Below are positions 32,221-41,362 of a stretch of DNA of 64,000 bases, piece by piece. The DNA comes from Haloferax prahovense DSM 18310 (lineage in GTDB: Archaea > Halobacteriota > Halobacteria > Halobacteriales > Haloferacaceae): the NCBI RefSeq assembly GCF_000336815.1, contig NZ_AOLG01000014.1:1-64000 (forward strand). Reading direction: 5' to 3'. A model generated the notes under the pieces. That model was not told the origin of the DNA. It saw nothing but the letters and a program-made list of their open reading frames with translations, and did not search any database. The number at the start of each line of letters is the position of its first letter. Position 1 is the first letter of the stretch. The position numbers and the translations under genes were made by a program.

Positions 32221-32251
32221 AGACGCGAGAACCGGGACGTAGAGGCCCGGA

Positions 32252-33049
32252 TTACTCCCCGATGAGTCCGCGAATCCGCTCGACGTATTCCGCGAACTCG
32301 CTTTCGGTCCGCTCGCGCGGGCGGTCGATATCGACCGAGACGATTTCGCGGACGCGACCCGGGTTGGCGGCCATGACGACCACGCGGTCGGCGAGCGTGA
32401 CGGCCTCCTCTACGTCGTGGGTGACGAACAGCACCGTCTTGTCCGTCTCCGCCCAGATGTCGAGCAGTTCGCCGTGGAGCATGTCGCGGGTCTGGGCGTC
32501 GACCGCGCCGAACGGCTCGTCCATGAGGAGCAGTTCGGGGTCGACCGCGAGCGCGCGGGCGATGCCCACGCGCTGTTTCATCCCGCCGGACAGCTCTTTG
32601 GGATAGGCGTCGGCGAAGCCGTCGAGTCCGACGAGTTCGAGCATCTCCGTCACGCGTTCCGAGCGCGCCGGCTCCTCGACGCCCTGTTCCTCGAGCCCGA
32701 AGGCGACGTTCTCGGCGACGGTCCGCCACGGAAACAGCCCGTACTCCTGAAACACCATGCCGCGGTCGGTGCCGGGGCCGGTGACGGGCGAGCCGTCGAG
32801 GGTGACCGCGCCCGACGTGGCGTCTTCGAGGCCGGCGATGATGCGGAACAGCGTCGTCTTGCCGCATCCCGAGGGACCGACGATACAGACGAACTCGCCG
32901 TCCTCGACCGCGAACTCAACGTCCGACAGCGCCTCGACCGTCCGGCGGTCGGAGGCGTAGGTCTTGCCGAGCGAGTCGACCCGGACCGTCGCGGTCTCGT
33001 CGGGGCCGGTCGCGGTCGTGTCGGCTCCCGCGTTCGCGTCTCCGCTCAT
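32252..33049 (-). CDS. ABC transporter ATP-binding protein (nitrate/sulfonate/taurine type)
   Basis: ATPase of an importer, 265 residues from ATG 33049. Walker A is GPSGCGKTT, the Q-loop lies in FQEYGLFPW, the signature is LSGGMKQR, Walker B is LLLMDEPFGAVD, and the switch histidine is in FVTHDVEEA. GLFPWRTVAENV is typical of the TauB/SsuB/NrtC subfamily. The start overlaps the permease stop (ATGA). The Ala/Asp/Thr-rich first 25 residues are a haloarchaeal extension. Confidence 0.93.
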   Translation of the reverse strand: MSGDANAGADTTATGPDETATVRVDSLGKTYASDRRTVEALSDVEFAVEDGEFVCIVGPSGCGKTTLFRIIAGLEDATSGAVTLDGSPVTGPGTDRGMVFQEYGLFPWRTVAENVAFGLEEQGVEEPARSERVTEMLELVGLDGFADAYPKELSGGMKQRVGIARALAVDPELLLMDEPFGAVDAQTRDMLHGELLDIWAETDKTVLFVTHDVEEAVTLADRVVVMAANPGRVREIVSVDIDRPRERTESEFAEYVERIRGLIGE

Positions 33050-33915
33050 GCTCTCCACTCCAGCGCCCGCCGTTCGACCCGGCGGAACAGGCCGTCGCTC
33101 ACGAGGAAGACGATACTGATGACGAGCATGTAGGCGACCGACACGTCCATGGCGAGGTTCTGCGCCGTGTTGAGAATCTCGTAGCCGACGCCGACGCCGA
33201 CGATGAGTTCGGCCGCGACGACGATCATCCAACACTGGCCGATGCTCGTCCGGATACCGGTCATGATGGAGGGGCTGGCCGCCGGGAGGACGACCTTCCG
33301 AATCATCGTCCAGTCGTCGTCGACGCCGAGGGTCGCGGCGACCTCCTTGAGGTCCTCCGAGACCCCCTCGACGCCGCCGTAGGCGCTGTAGAAGTTAATC
33401 CAGAAGGAGCCGATGGCGACGATGAACGTCGCGCCCTGGTGGTTGACGCCGAGCCAGATGACGGCGAAGCCGATCCACGCCAGGGGCGGAATCGGCCGGA
33501 GGAGACGCGTGACGGGCGTGAAGACGCTGTCGACGCGAGTGTTCCAACCCATGGCGACGCCCGCGAAGACGCCGAGCGAAGTCCCGATGAGCAGGCCCGG
33601 CACGTAGTGGTAGAGGCTCTGAATCAGTTTGACCACCAGTCGAGTCGCCGGGAGTTCCGCGCCCGTAAAGGGAATCGACAGCGACGCCGGCGCGGTGAGT
33701 TCGACGACGAACGCCGCTAGCACCTCGACGGGCGAGGGGAGGAGATACGTGGGCTGGAACAGCGCGGCGACGTACCAGACGGCGAGAAAGCCCGCGAAGC
33801 CGGCGACCGCGAGCCCCGTCTGTTCCGAGGAGAACCCCGCGAGCCGGTCGAGCAGTCGCTCGTCCGCGTCGGTCTCCGAGAGGGCGACGCCGCTGCCGAC
33901 TTCGTCGTTGCTCAT
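33046..33915 (-). CDS. ABC transporter permease (nitrate/sulfonate/taurine type)
   Basis: Integral membrane channel subunit, 289 residues. About six hydrophobic segments lie between residues 33 and 275, and the EAA-type coupling loop is in LKEVAATLGVDDDWTMIRKVVLPAASP. The gene overlaps its neighbours on both sides by ATGA, so binding protein, permease and ATPase form a tight operon. Family features (long periplasmic first loop, GLLIGTSLGVFAGVAMG) match SsuC/TauC-like permeases. Confidence 0.92.
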   Translation of the reverse strand: MSNDEVGSGVALSETDADERLLDRLAGFSSEQTGLAVAGFAGFLAVWYVAALFQPTYLLPSPVEVLAAFVVELTAPASLSIPFTGAELPATRLVVKLIQSLYHYVPGLLIGTSLGVFAGVAMGWNTRVDSVFTPVTRLLRPIPPLAWIGFAVIWLGVNHQGATFIVAIGSFWINFYSAYGGVEGVSEDLKEVAATLGVDDDWTMIRKVVLPAASPSIMTGIRTSIGQCWMIVVAAELIVGVGVGYEILNTAQNLAMDVSVAYMLVISIVFLVSDGLFRRVERRALEWRA

Positions 33916-34964
33916 AGCGAGTCGTAGATGCCGTAGTCGAACATCTCGTCGACGGTCAACTGGGCTTCCGTCTTCCCGAGCGTCTGGGCGTAGTCCGCGA
34001 AGATTTCAGCGCCGCCTTCGATATCGTGGGGGTCGGTGATGAAGTCCGACGCGGGGGAGTCGAGCGCCGCGCGAGCGGTCTCGACCGGGAGCGCGCTCTC
34101 TCCGATGACCGAACTCGCGTGCTGGGCGGCCGTGTCGGGGTTGTCGGCGACGAAGTTCGTCGCCTGCTGGTGGAGTTCGACGAACTCCGTGGCGAGGTCG
34201 CGGTTGTCCTGCCGGAGGCGGTCGTGCATGAGCGTGACCGCCGCGGGCTGGCCGGGCATGAAGTCGCCCGCCCACGCGATGGGCTGGAACGGCGCGTCGT
34301 TGGCCTCGATGACCGTCGGCACGGGCTCCATGATGCTCGTGCCGTCGATGTTGTTCGAGAGGAGCGCCTGCTGGACCGCGGCCGCGCCGCCGAGGCCCTT
34401 GATGTTCACGTCCTCCTCGGGGTCGAGCCCGAGCGTGTTCTGAATCCAGTAGCGGAGCAGGATGTCCGGAACCGACCCCGGCGGAAAGGTGCCGAAGGTG
34501 AACTTCCGGCCCTCTCGGGCTTCGAACTCGGCGAAGGCGTCCTTGCCGTGTTCCTCCCAGAGGGCGGCGAAGTCGTCGGTGGCGAGAATCTGCATCGCGT
34601 TCTTGATGTTCGCCGCGGTGATCTTCGCGGGGATGCCCTTGTCCATGACAATCATCGCCGGGACGATACCGAACATCATCACGTCGAAGTCGCCCGTCGC
34701 CGACGCCTGCACGATGCTCGGGCCGTCGGAGAATTTCTTGCCAGCCACCGGGACCGAAAGCTGGTCGAACAGCCCCTCTTCTTCCATCACGAAGTACTGC
34801 ATGTCCGGGTAGATGGGCATGTAGGCGACGTTGAGTTCGTTCAGCCCGCTCCCGCCGGACCCGCCGAGACAGCCCGCGAGGCCGGCGGTCGCGGCGAGGC
34901 CGGAGCCCTGCAGGAATCGTCTACGGCTGAGTGAAGTCGAGCGTGGTGCCTCTGTCATTGCCAT
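33912..34964 (-). CDS. ABC transporter substrate-binding lipoprotein (NMT1/SsuA-like)
   Basis: Captures the solute for the importer encoded downstream. It has 350 residues (348 if the second ATG, at 34958, is used; a TATA-like GGAATAAGG at 34988-34980 fits that start slightly better). The Tat motif SRRRFLQGS is followed by a lipobox LAGC, so a folded, lipid-anchored extracellular protein is expected. The body resembles NMT1/THI5 and SsuA binding proteins (VAYMPIYPDMQYFVMEEEGL; later FTFGTFPPGSVPDILLRYW). Ligand candidates are sulfonates, nitrate, bicarbonate or thiamine precursors; the sequence does not decide. Confidence 0.9.
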   Translation of the reverse strand: MAMTEAPRSTSLSRRRFLQGSGLAATAGLAGCLGGSGGSGLNELNVAYMPIYPDMQYFVMEEEGLFDQLSVPVAGKKFSDGPSIVQASATGDFDVMMFGIVPAMIVMDKGIPAKITAANIKNAMQILATDDFAALWEEHGKDAFAEFEAREGRKFTFGTFPPGSVPDILLRYWIQNTLGLDPEEDVNIKGLGGAAAVQQALLSNNIDGTSIMEPVPTVIEANDAPFQPIAWAGDFMPGQPAAVTLMHDRLRQDNRDLATEFVELHQQATNFVADNPDTAAQHASSVIGESALPVETARAALDSPASDFITDPHDIEGGAEIFADYAQTLGKTEAQLTVDEMFDYGIYDSL

Positions 34965-35214
34965 CGTTACGAATCAGCGCCTTATTCCGGGCGCGTACGC
35001 GGTAACGATAGACGCGGTAGATGACGCGCGAGAACCGATGGAAATCCGGTTCACGACCGTATCCGGGGTTGAAACAGTCTGTCCTCCTGAATTGCCTCCT
35101 CCAAGATAGCGGCAGTAAAATCCGTTACTGTCCGTCGGTCACGTCACGGGGCCGACGGGTCGACCGCGACCGTGCGTGGGAAGAACTATCCCGAACCGCG
35201 ACGCGGGATAGGAT

Positions 35215-36336
35215 ATGACGCACTTCTCCGACCGAGTGGAGCGAATCTCCATCAGCGGCATTCGCAAGGTGTTCGAGGCGGCTGGCGAAGACGCTATCAA
35301 CCTCGGGCTGGGCCAACCAGACTTCCCGGCCCCGGACCACGCGCGACGGGCGGCCGTCGAGGCCATCGAGGCCGGCGAGGCGGACGGCTACACGGGGAAC
35401 AAGGGACTCCCGAGCCTGCGCGAGGCTATCGCCGAGAAGCACCGCCGCGACCAGGGCGTCGACCTCGACCCCGGCGACGTCATCGCCACGGCCGGTGGAA
35501 GCGAGGCGCTCCACATCGCCATCGAGGCGCACGTGAACGAAGGCGACGAGGTCATCATCCCCGACCCGGGCTTCGTCTCCTACGACGCGCTCACCAAACT
35601 CGCCGGCGGCGAACCGGTGCCGGTCCCCCTCCGCGACGACCTGACGCTCGACCCCGAGGCGGTCGAAGAGGCCATCACCGACGACACCGCGGCGTTCGTC
35701 GTCAACAGCCCCGGCAACCCGACGGGCGCGGTGTCGCCGCCCGACGACATCGCCGAGTTCGCCCGCATCGCCGACGAGCACGACGTGCTCTGCATCTCCG
35801 ACGAGGTGTACGAGTACACCGTCTTCGAGGGCGAACACCGCTCGCCCATCGAGTTCGCCGAGACCGACAACGTCGTCGTTGTCAACTCGGCCTCGAAGCT
35901 CTTTTCGATGACCGGCTGGCGGCTGGGTTGGGTGTACGGCTCTCCCCGCCGGGTCGAGCGCATGCTCCGCGTCCACCAGTACGTGCAGGCGTGCGCCTCC
36001 GCGCCGGCGCAGTTTGCGGCCGAAGCCGCGCTCAGCGGCCCGCAGGACCGAATCGAGGAGATGACCGAGACGTTCCGCGAGCGCCGCGACCTCGTCGTCG
36101 AGGGGCTGGAGGACATCGGCCTCACCGTCCCGTCGCCGGGCGGCGCGTTCTACGTCATGCCCGAGGTTCCCGAGGGCTTCGTCGACGAGTGCATCGACCG
36201 CGGCGTGATTATCGTCCCCGGCGAGGCGTTCGGCGAGCACGGCCACGGCTACGCCCGCCTGTCGTACGCGACCGACACCGAGTCGCTCCGCGAGGCCATC
36301 GAGATAATGGGCGAGGCGTACGACGCGGTCGTCTGA
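35215..36336 (+). CDS. Class I/II pyridoxal-phosphate aminotransferase
   Basis: Probably aspartate or a broad amino-acid aminotransferase, 373 residues. Motifs: NLGLGQPDFPAP at the N-terminus, AGGSEALHIAIEAH for phosphate binding, NSPGNPTGAV (about residue 162) and SDEVYEYTVF for the cofactor, and SASKLFSMTGWRLGW (about 222-236) with the PLP-binding lysine. ARLSYAT holds the substrate carboxylate arginine. It is monocistronic and convergent with none. Exact substrate is not determined. Confidence 0.92.
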   Translation: MTHFSDRVERISISGIRKVFEAAGEDAINLGLGQPDFPAPDHARRAAVEAIEAGEADGYTGNKGLPSLREAIAEKHRRDQGVDLDPGDVIATAGGSEALHIAIEAHVNEGDEVIIPDPGFVSYDALTKLAGGEPVPVPLRDDLTLDPEAVEEAITDDTAAFVVNSPGNPTGAVSPPDDIAEFARIADEHDVLCISDEVYEYTVFEGEHRSPIEFAETDNVVVVNSASKLFSMTGWRLGWVYGSPRRVERMLRVHQYVQACASAPAQFAAEAALSGPQDRIEEMTETFRERRDLVVEGLEDIGLTVPSPGGAFYVMPEVPEGFVDECIDRGVIIVPGEAFGEHGHGYARLSYATDTESLREAIEIMGEAYDAVV

Positions 36337-36466
36337 GAATCTCGCACGTCCGTAACCGCCCGATTCGTCGACCGCACCACGGCAACGGACGGCATCCGAT
36401 ACGTCTTATTCTCGGCGTTTGAAGTGAAAACCCTTAACTTCGGGAGCTGGTGACGAAACGTTTGTC

Positions 36467-38035
36467 ATGCCCGCAGAGACGCACGGAGTCATCAGCCTGC
36501 TACCGGCGCTCTTCGCAATCGTGCTGACGCTGGTCAGTCGGCAGGTGCTCCTCTCGCTTTTCACCGGCATCTGGATCGGTGCGACCATCCTGGTGGGATG
36601 GAACCCAATCGGCGGGGCGGCGTACTCCCTCCAGTTGGTCATCAACAACGTGACCGAGTCGTTCAACAGCAAACTCCTCCTGTTTACCTTCCTCTCGGGT
36701 GCGATGCTCGGGATGATATTCCTCTCGGGCGGGATGAACGCGCTCGCACAGCGCATCATCGCCCGCATCAAGACCCGGAAACAGGCCGCGTTGGGGACGA
36801 GCGTCCTCGGGATGCTCATCTTCGTCGACTCCTACGCGAGCACGATGATCACGGGCTCGGTGATGCGGCCCATCACCGACAAGTTCGACATCAGCCGCGA
36901 GAAGCTGGCGTACCTGCTCGATTCGACCACCTCGCCCGTGGTGAGCGTCGCCGTCGTCTCGACGTGGGTCGGCTTCGAGGTCGGACTCATCCGCGAGCAG
37001 TTCGCCTCGCTCGGCATCGACCAGAGCGCCTTCGTGGTGTTCCTCCAGAGCATTCCGTTCCGCTTCTACAGCCTGCTCGCGGTCGCGCTCGTGTTCATCC
37101 TCGTCGTGATGGACTGGGACTTCGGGCCGATGAAGCGCGCCGAACGCCGCGCGAAAGAAGAGGGGAAGCTCCTCGGCGACGACGCCGACCCCCTCATCGA
37201 GACGCGCGAGGAGGACATCGTCACGCCCGACCACGTCGATTCGCGCTGGTGGTACTTCGCCGCGCCCATCGTCACGCTCGTCGCCGTCACCGGCTTCGGT
37301 CTGCTGTACTCCGGCGGCTGGCCCGGGCTTGCACCCGTCGAGGCGCTGAAGGAGGCGGCCACCGCCGACGCCATCCTCTGGGGCGTCTTCTCGGCGTGCG
37401 CGCTACTGCTCGCTATCCTCGTCGGCCACGCCCGCGTCGAACTCGAAGCCGTCAGCGACGCCATCTTCGAGGGGTTCAAGATGGTCATGTTCCCCGTGGC
37501 CGTCCTCTCGCTGGCGTGGACCATCGGCGGCGTCAGCCAGGCGCTCGGCGTCGGTGCGTTCGTCGTCAGCATCGCCGAGGGCGTCATCACGCCAGAAATC
37601 CTGCCCGCGGTCGTCTTCCTCGCCGCGGCCATCATTTCGTTCTCGATAGGTACGTCGTGGGGAACGATGAGTATCATGTTCCCCGTCGCGGTGCCGCTTG
37701 CCTACCAGCTCGGCGCGCCGCTGCCGGGCGCAATCGGCGCTATCCTCACCGGCTCGCTGTTCGGTGACCACTGTTCGCCCATCAGCGACACGACGGTCCT
37801 CTCGTCGATGTTCGCCGGCGCGGACCACGTCGACCACGTGAACACGCAGATTCCGTACGCCGTCCTCTGCGGAGCCGTCGCGACGGGGCTGTTCCTCGCG
37901 AGCGGCTACGGCGTGGGCTCGCTGGCGCTCCTCGGCATCGGCGTCGTCGCGCTGTTCGCGCTCGCGTACTACCTCTCGCAACACGCCGACGTGAGCGTCC
38001 CGACCGCCTTCGGCTCCTCGTCGGAGTCGGACTGA
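36467..38035 (+). CDS. Na+/H+ antiporter, NhaC family
   Basis: Exchanges intracellular Na+ for H+ or a similar coupled solute, important in a salt-loving cell. It has 522 residues with about 12 hydrophobic segments. Family hallmarks are FVDSYASTMITGSVMRPI (about residue 123) and SIGTSWGTMSIMFP with GDHCSPISDTTVLSS near residues 395-445, a signature of NhaC/arginine-ornithine-malate type carriers. A cytosolic loop at about 220-255 is acidic. TTAAC at about 36434 precedes ATG 36467 by about 30 bases. Confidence 0.9.
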   Translation: MPAETHGVISLLPALFAIVLTLVSRQVLLSLFTGIWIGATILVGWNPIGGAAYSLQLVINNVTESFNSKLLLFTFLSGAMLGMIFLSGGMNALAQRIIARIKTRKQAALGTSVLGMLIFVDSYASTMITGSVMRPITDKFDISREKLAYLLDSTTSPVVSVAVVSTWVGFEVGLIREQFASLGIDQSAFVVFLQSIPFRFYSLLAVALVFILVVMDWDFGPMKRAERRAKEEGKLLGDDADPLIETREEDIVTPDHVDSRWWYFAAPIVTLVAVTGFGLLYSGGWPGLAPVEALKEAATADAILWGVFSACALLLAILVGHARVELEAVSDAIFEGFKMVMFPVAVLSLAWTIGGVSQALGVGAFVVSIAEGVITPEILPAVVFLAAAIISFSIGTSWGTMSIMFPVAVPLAYQLGAPLPGAIGAILTGSLFGDHCSPISDTTVLSSMFAGADHVDHVNTQIPYAVLCGAVATGLFLASGYGVGSLALLGIGVVALFALAYYLSQHADVSVPTAFGSSSESD

Positions 38036-38163
38036 CGAGTCCGACTCGGACCGCCGCTTCGCGCCCTATTTTTCGCGTCGTCGCGCGTGACTGAGCAGAA
38101 GAGAGGAGAGTCGCACTGTCGCCGAGCGGCGGCTCGACGATGGAAGCGTCGGCCCGAATCGGG

Positions 38164-38583
38164 TCACCGACCGACGAACCCCGAGACCAAAACCGTCGCG
38201 TACGCCAGGAGCAACAGCCCGCCGAAGAGCCCCGCAGCTTCGAGCCCCATGTTCGGGTAGACGAGCGAGAACAGCGCCGTCGAGACCGCGTCGACGAGCA
38301 TGCCCGGGACGACGAGCAGCGCCGCGGCCTCCCGTTTCGCGCCGCCGGAGAGCCCGCGCCACCGGAAGACCCCGACCGCGAGCGCCCACATCGCGGGCAC
38401 CGTCAACGCGAACACCGCAGCCGTGACCAACGGACGGGAGGGAACTAACACGAGCTGGCCGACGACGCGGAAGACGAGGCCGGCGACGAGGGCAATCGCC
38501 AGTCCGACGCCGAGAAGCACCCGCGTCTCGGACAGCGGGAGCCGACGAGCGTCGGCCTCGGAGACCTGTGAACCGATTGTCAT
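38164..38583 (-). CDS. Hypothetical four-helix membrane protein
   Basis: 139 residues with hydrophobic stretches at about 21-42, 52-72, 82-104 and 112-135; short arginine-containing loops place the N-terminus in the cytosol. VVPGMLVDAVSTALFSLVYP near residue 92 is conserved-looking but I cannot assign a family with confidence. It is convergent with the antiporter gene, 128 bases away. No functional clue from context. Confidence 0.68.
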   Translation of the reverse strand: MTIGSQVSEADARRLPLSETRVLLGVGLAIALVAGLVFRVVGQLVLVPSRPLVTAAVFALTVPAMWALAVGVFRWRGLSGGAKREAAALLVVPGMLVDAVSTALFSLVYPNMGLEAAGLFGGLLLLAYATVLVSGFVGR

Positions 38584-38664
38584 GCGTTCCGTACGCGGGC
38601 GAGAAGTATCAGCGTTCGTACGGGCCGTAGGTTATTATGTCATTCAGAAGTAACGATTGGGCGG

Positions 38665-38910
38665 ATGTCAGTTCTCTCGACCGCCGACGAAGGGAAGTTC
38701 CTCATGGACGAGGAAGCCGAACAGATCGGAATCGTGACCGAAGTCGACACGGACGCCCAAATCGCGTACGTCGAACCCGACCCAGACATCGCCGAGGCAG
38801 TCGTACAGGGCCTCGGCTTCGGCGACGCCGACGGCGACGACATCGAAGTACCCGCCGCGTCGGTGGAGACGGTCACCGATACGGAACTTCGCGTCGCCAA
38901 AGACCTCTAA
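38665..38910 (+). CDS. PRC-barrel-like small protein, 81 residues
   Basis: Acidic beta-rich protein. GKFLMDEEAEQIGIVTEVDTD at the N-terminus, a middle VEPDP turn, and the ending VPAASVETVTDTELRVA form the layout of PRC-barrel-like domains common in small haloarchaeal proteins. A TATA-like TTATTATG about 30 bases before ATG 38665 supports the start. It is divergent from the membrane gene across 81 bases. It may bind RNA or protein; the function is unknown. Confidence 0.75.
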   Translation: MSVLSTADEGKFLMDEEAEQIGIVTEVDTDAQIAYVEPDPDIAEAVVQGLGFGDADGDDIEVPAASVETVTDTELRVAKDL

Positions 38911-39136
38911 GCCGCAGTCGGTTAGGAACCGATGATTCCATTTTTATCGCGTAAACCCGGACGAGCGACCGCCACGCCCCGGTGAACGATACTCTCGACC
39001 CGTTCCTCTGTCGTACGTCGGTGAGCTGCTGAACTCCAATTCCATATAGCGCCATTTGATTTATCTGTGGCGTGGCGGACGGAGTACTGACCCAAGAAGA
39101 GCGACAAAATCCGCAGAAAAGACGAATCGACGACAG

Positions 39137-40312
39137 TTACTTCGCCGTCGAGACGATTTTGATGACGTCACCCTCTTCGAGTTCTTGGTCTTCGGCGATG
39201 CGGCGTTTCGCTCGCGCGTCGACCGCGTGGAGATAGCCGTCGCCGATGTCGGAGTGGACCGCGTACGCGAGGTCCCGCGGCGTCGACCCCCGCGGAAGGA
39301 GGAAGGCGTCGGGGAGGACGTTACCCGTGCCGTCGGTCCACTTCGACTCGTTTTGGACCGGGTAGACCGTGATTCGGTCGAGCACGTCGTAGACCGCGGT
39401 GTCGATGGCCTCCTGCGTGCCGGTGCCGCCGTGTTCGCCCATCAGGTCGCGGATTCGTTCGAGGCCCTTCTCCTGTGCGCCGCTCACGTCGCCGACGAGT
39501 TCGAAGTCGTCGTCGCCGGGGTGGTAGTCGATGATGCCCGCCTCGCGGGCCCGCCGGAGCGCGAGTTCGCCGTCCGCGGTGGCCGCGATGACGGGCTTCC
39601 CGGTCTCGGCGAGTCGTTCGAGGTTCTCCGGGGGCGCGATGTCGACCTTGTTGGCCACGAGGACGATGGGCTTGGTCCGCCGGCGAATCGCGCGGGCGAG
39701 TTCCACGCGGTCCTCGTCGTCCCAATCTTGGGGATTCGGCGAGTAGTCGAGGTCGCGCAGGACGGCGGCGATATCGTACTCGCTCGCGCCGACGCCCGTC
39801 AGGAGGTCCGAGAGGGCGTCGTCCATGTCGAAGTCGGGCGACCGCGACTTGCGGACCACGGACTCCCAGTTCTTGTGGACGATGCCGGCGAGCCACTGTT
39901 CGAGTTCCTCCTCGATGAAGTCGACCTCCTCGACGGGGTCGAAGCTCCCCACCTCGACGGGTTCACCCTCGGCGTTCGTCCCGCCGGAGGCGTCGACGAC
40001 GTTGACGATGGCGTCCGCGTTCGTCAGCTCGTCGAGGAACTGGTTACCGAGGCCGCGGCCCTCGTGCGCGCCGGGAACGAGCCCGGCCACGTCGACGAGT
40101 TCGACGGCGACGTAGCGGATACCGTCCTCGCAGTTGCCACAGCGCTCGTCGCGGTCGAGACAAGGACAGCGGGTGCGAGCGTGCGTGACGCCGCGGTTCG
40201 CGTCGATAGTCGTGAAGGGGTAGTTCGCCACGTCGACCTCGGCGAGCGTCGAGGCCGTGTAGAACGTCGATTTGCCGGCGTTCGGCTTGCCGGCTAACGC
40301 GAGAGAGAGCAT
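39137..40312 (-). CDS. ychF: YchF/OLA1-type ATPase
   Basis: Obg-related P-loop ATPase that binds ribosomes or the proteasome in other organisms, 391 residues. G1 is GKPNAGKST (residues 8-16). VELVDVAGLVPGA is the G3 region, with the usual YchF/OLA1 sequence, and VANKVDIA is the G4 motif (N-K-x-D). A C-terminal TGS-like domain (EEGDVIKIVSTAK end) is present. Archaeal members carry a cysteine-rich insert, seen here as CPCLDRDERCGNCEDG near residue 50, which may bind zinc. Spacer 38911-39136 holds only an AT-rich patch with TATAGCG. Confidence 0.93.
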   Translation of the reverse strand: MLSLALAGKPNAGKSTFYTASTLAEVDVANYPFTTIDANRGVTHARTRCPCLDRDERCGNCEDGIRYVAVELVDVAGLVPGAHEGRGLGNQFLDELTNADAIVNVVDASGGTNAEGEPVEVGSFDPVEEVDFIEEELEQWLAGIVHKNWESVVRKSRSPDFDMDDALSDLLTGVGASEYDIAAVLRDLDYSPNPQDWDDEDRVELARAIRRRTKPIVLVANKVDIAPPENLERLAETGKPVIAATADGELALRRAREAGIIDYHPGDDDFELVGDVSGAQEKGLERIRDLMGEHGGTGTQEAIDTAVYDVLDRITVYPVQNESKWTDGTGNVLPDAFLLPRGSTPRDLAYAVHSDIGDGYLHAVDARAKRRIAEDQELEEGDVIKIVSTAK

Positions 40313-40390
40313 GGCTCGACGATGGTCGCGGACGCGGAAAAACGCTCGCGTGCGAGGACGCGCGAGCGACGAACAGAGACCGGCGAGCGG

Positions 40391-41254
40391 TCAGTCCGTC
40401 AGTCGCCTGTAGGCGGCGCGGCCGGCGAGCACCACCCCGCTCCCGAGAATCGCGAGGAGGCCGCCGAAGACGACGAGGTACGGGACCGCGTAGGCGACGG
40501 CGACGACGAGCGCCCGAAGGGCGACGAACGCGCCGTTGACCGACTCGGAGAACGCCTGTAAGACCGGCGTGTCGTACCACTGCGCCGGGCCGGGCGGCCG
40601 CTCGGACAGCGAGACGCGGACGGTCGAGAGGGCGACCCGGTCTTCGAGCGACTGCTTCTGGGCTTCGAGCCGCTCGATTTCGGTCTGGACCTCGGTCAGG
40701 CGCTCTTCGACCGCGAGCACGTCTTCGGTCGTGTTAGCCGACTCGTAGAGTTCGCGGAGGCGGTCACGCTGCGCGCGGAGGTTGCTCAACCGCGCTTCGA
40801 TATCGACCAGTTGGTCGGTCACGTCCTGCGAGTTCGTCTCGACGCGCTCGACTTCGCCGAGGTCCTTCATGTCGGCCATGAACGCCGAGAAGTCCTCGGA
40901 GGGGACGCGCACGACGAGTTGACCCGAGCGGTAGGTGCCGCCGCTCCGGCGGTTGACGTACTCGTTGGAGTCGCTGATGTAACCGCCGTAGGACTCGGCG
41001 GTCGCTTCGACCGCGTCGCGCGACTCGTTGAACTCGTCGACGGTTAGTTCTATCCGGCCGTTCTTGATGACCGCCCGCCGCTGGGCCTGCGGGAGGTCGT
41101 CGCCGCCCGTCTGTTCGGCGTCGGTGGAGGCGGCCGTGTCGGCGGCGAGCGAGACGCTCTCCGCGCCGCCAGCGCCACCGTCCGCCGCGCCGCCGGTACA
41201 CCCGGCGAGGAGGACGAGGAGGGCGACCGAGAGAAGTTTCAGTCGATTGTCCAT
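40391..41254 (-). CDS. DUF4349 lipoprotein with coiled coil and C-terminal membrane helix
   Basis: 287 residues from ATG 41254. The signal peptide ends in a lipobox (LLAGC). A conserved beta-alpha domain (QRRAVIKNGRIELTVDEF, then LVVRVPSEDFSAFMADM) precedes a coiled coil at about 140-200 (LSNLRAQRDRLRELYESAN), then a beta strand and one hydrophobic helix at about 245-275. This is the DUF4349 arrangement. Anchored by lipid at one end and by a helix at the other, it may bridge membrane and surface layer. Function unknown. It lies between ychF and the bactofilin-like gene. Confidence 0.85.
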   Translation of the reverse strand: MDNRLKLLSVALLVLLAGCTGGAADGGAGGAESVSLAADTAASTDAEQTGGDDLPQAQRRAVIKNGRIELTVDEFNESRDAVEATAESYGGYISDSNEYVNRRSGGTYRSGQLVVRVPSEDFSAFMADMKDLGEVERVETNSQDVTDQLVDIEARLSNLRAQRDRLRELYESANTTEDVLAVEERLTEVQTEIERLEAQKQSLEDRVALSTVRVSLSERPPGPAQWYDTPVLQAFSESVNGAFVALRALVVAVAYAVPYLVVFGGLLAILGSGVVLAGRAAYRRLTD

Positions 41255-41362
41255 AGACGACACTCTCCACCTGAGGGATTAATCGTTGGGTAAGCACAAA
41301 CGACGACTGTTGCTATCGCGGCGCACGGGGAGCCGCGGTCGCTCGGTCGGTCTCGAATTCGG

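Noticed and set aside
38911-39136. Short minus-strand frames in the spacer with TATAGCG near 39045
   Set aside because: Frames of about 60 codons lack coding bias. The single TATAGCG differs from the 19-base inverted element and is probably chance.
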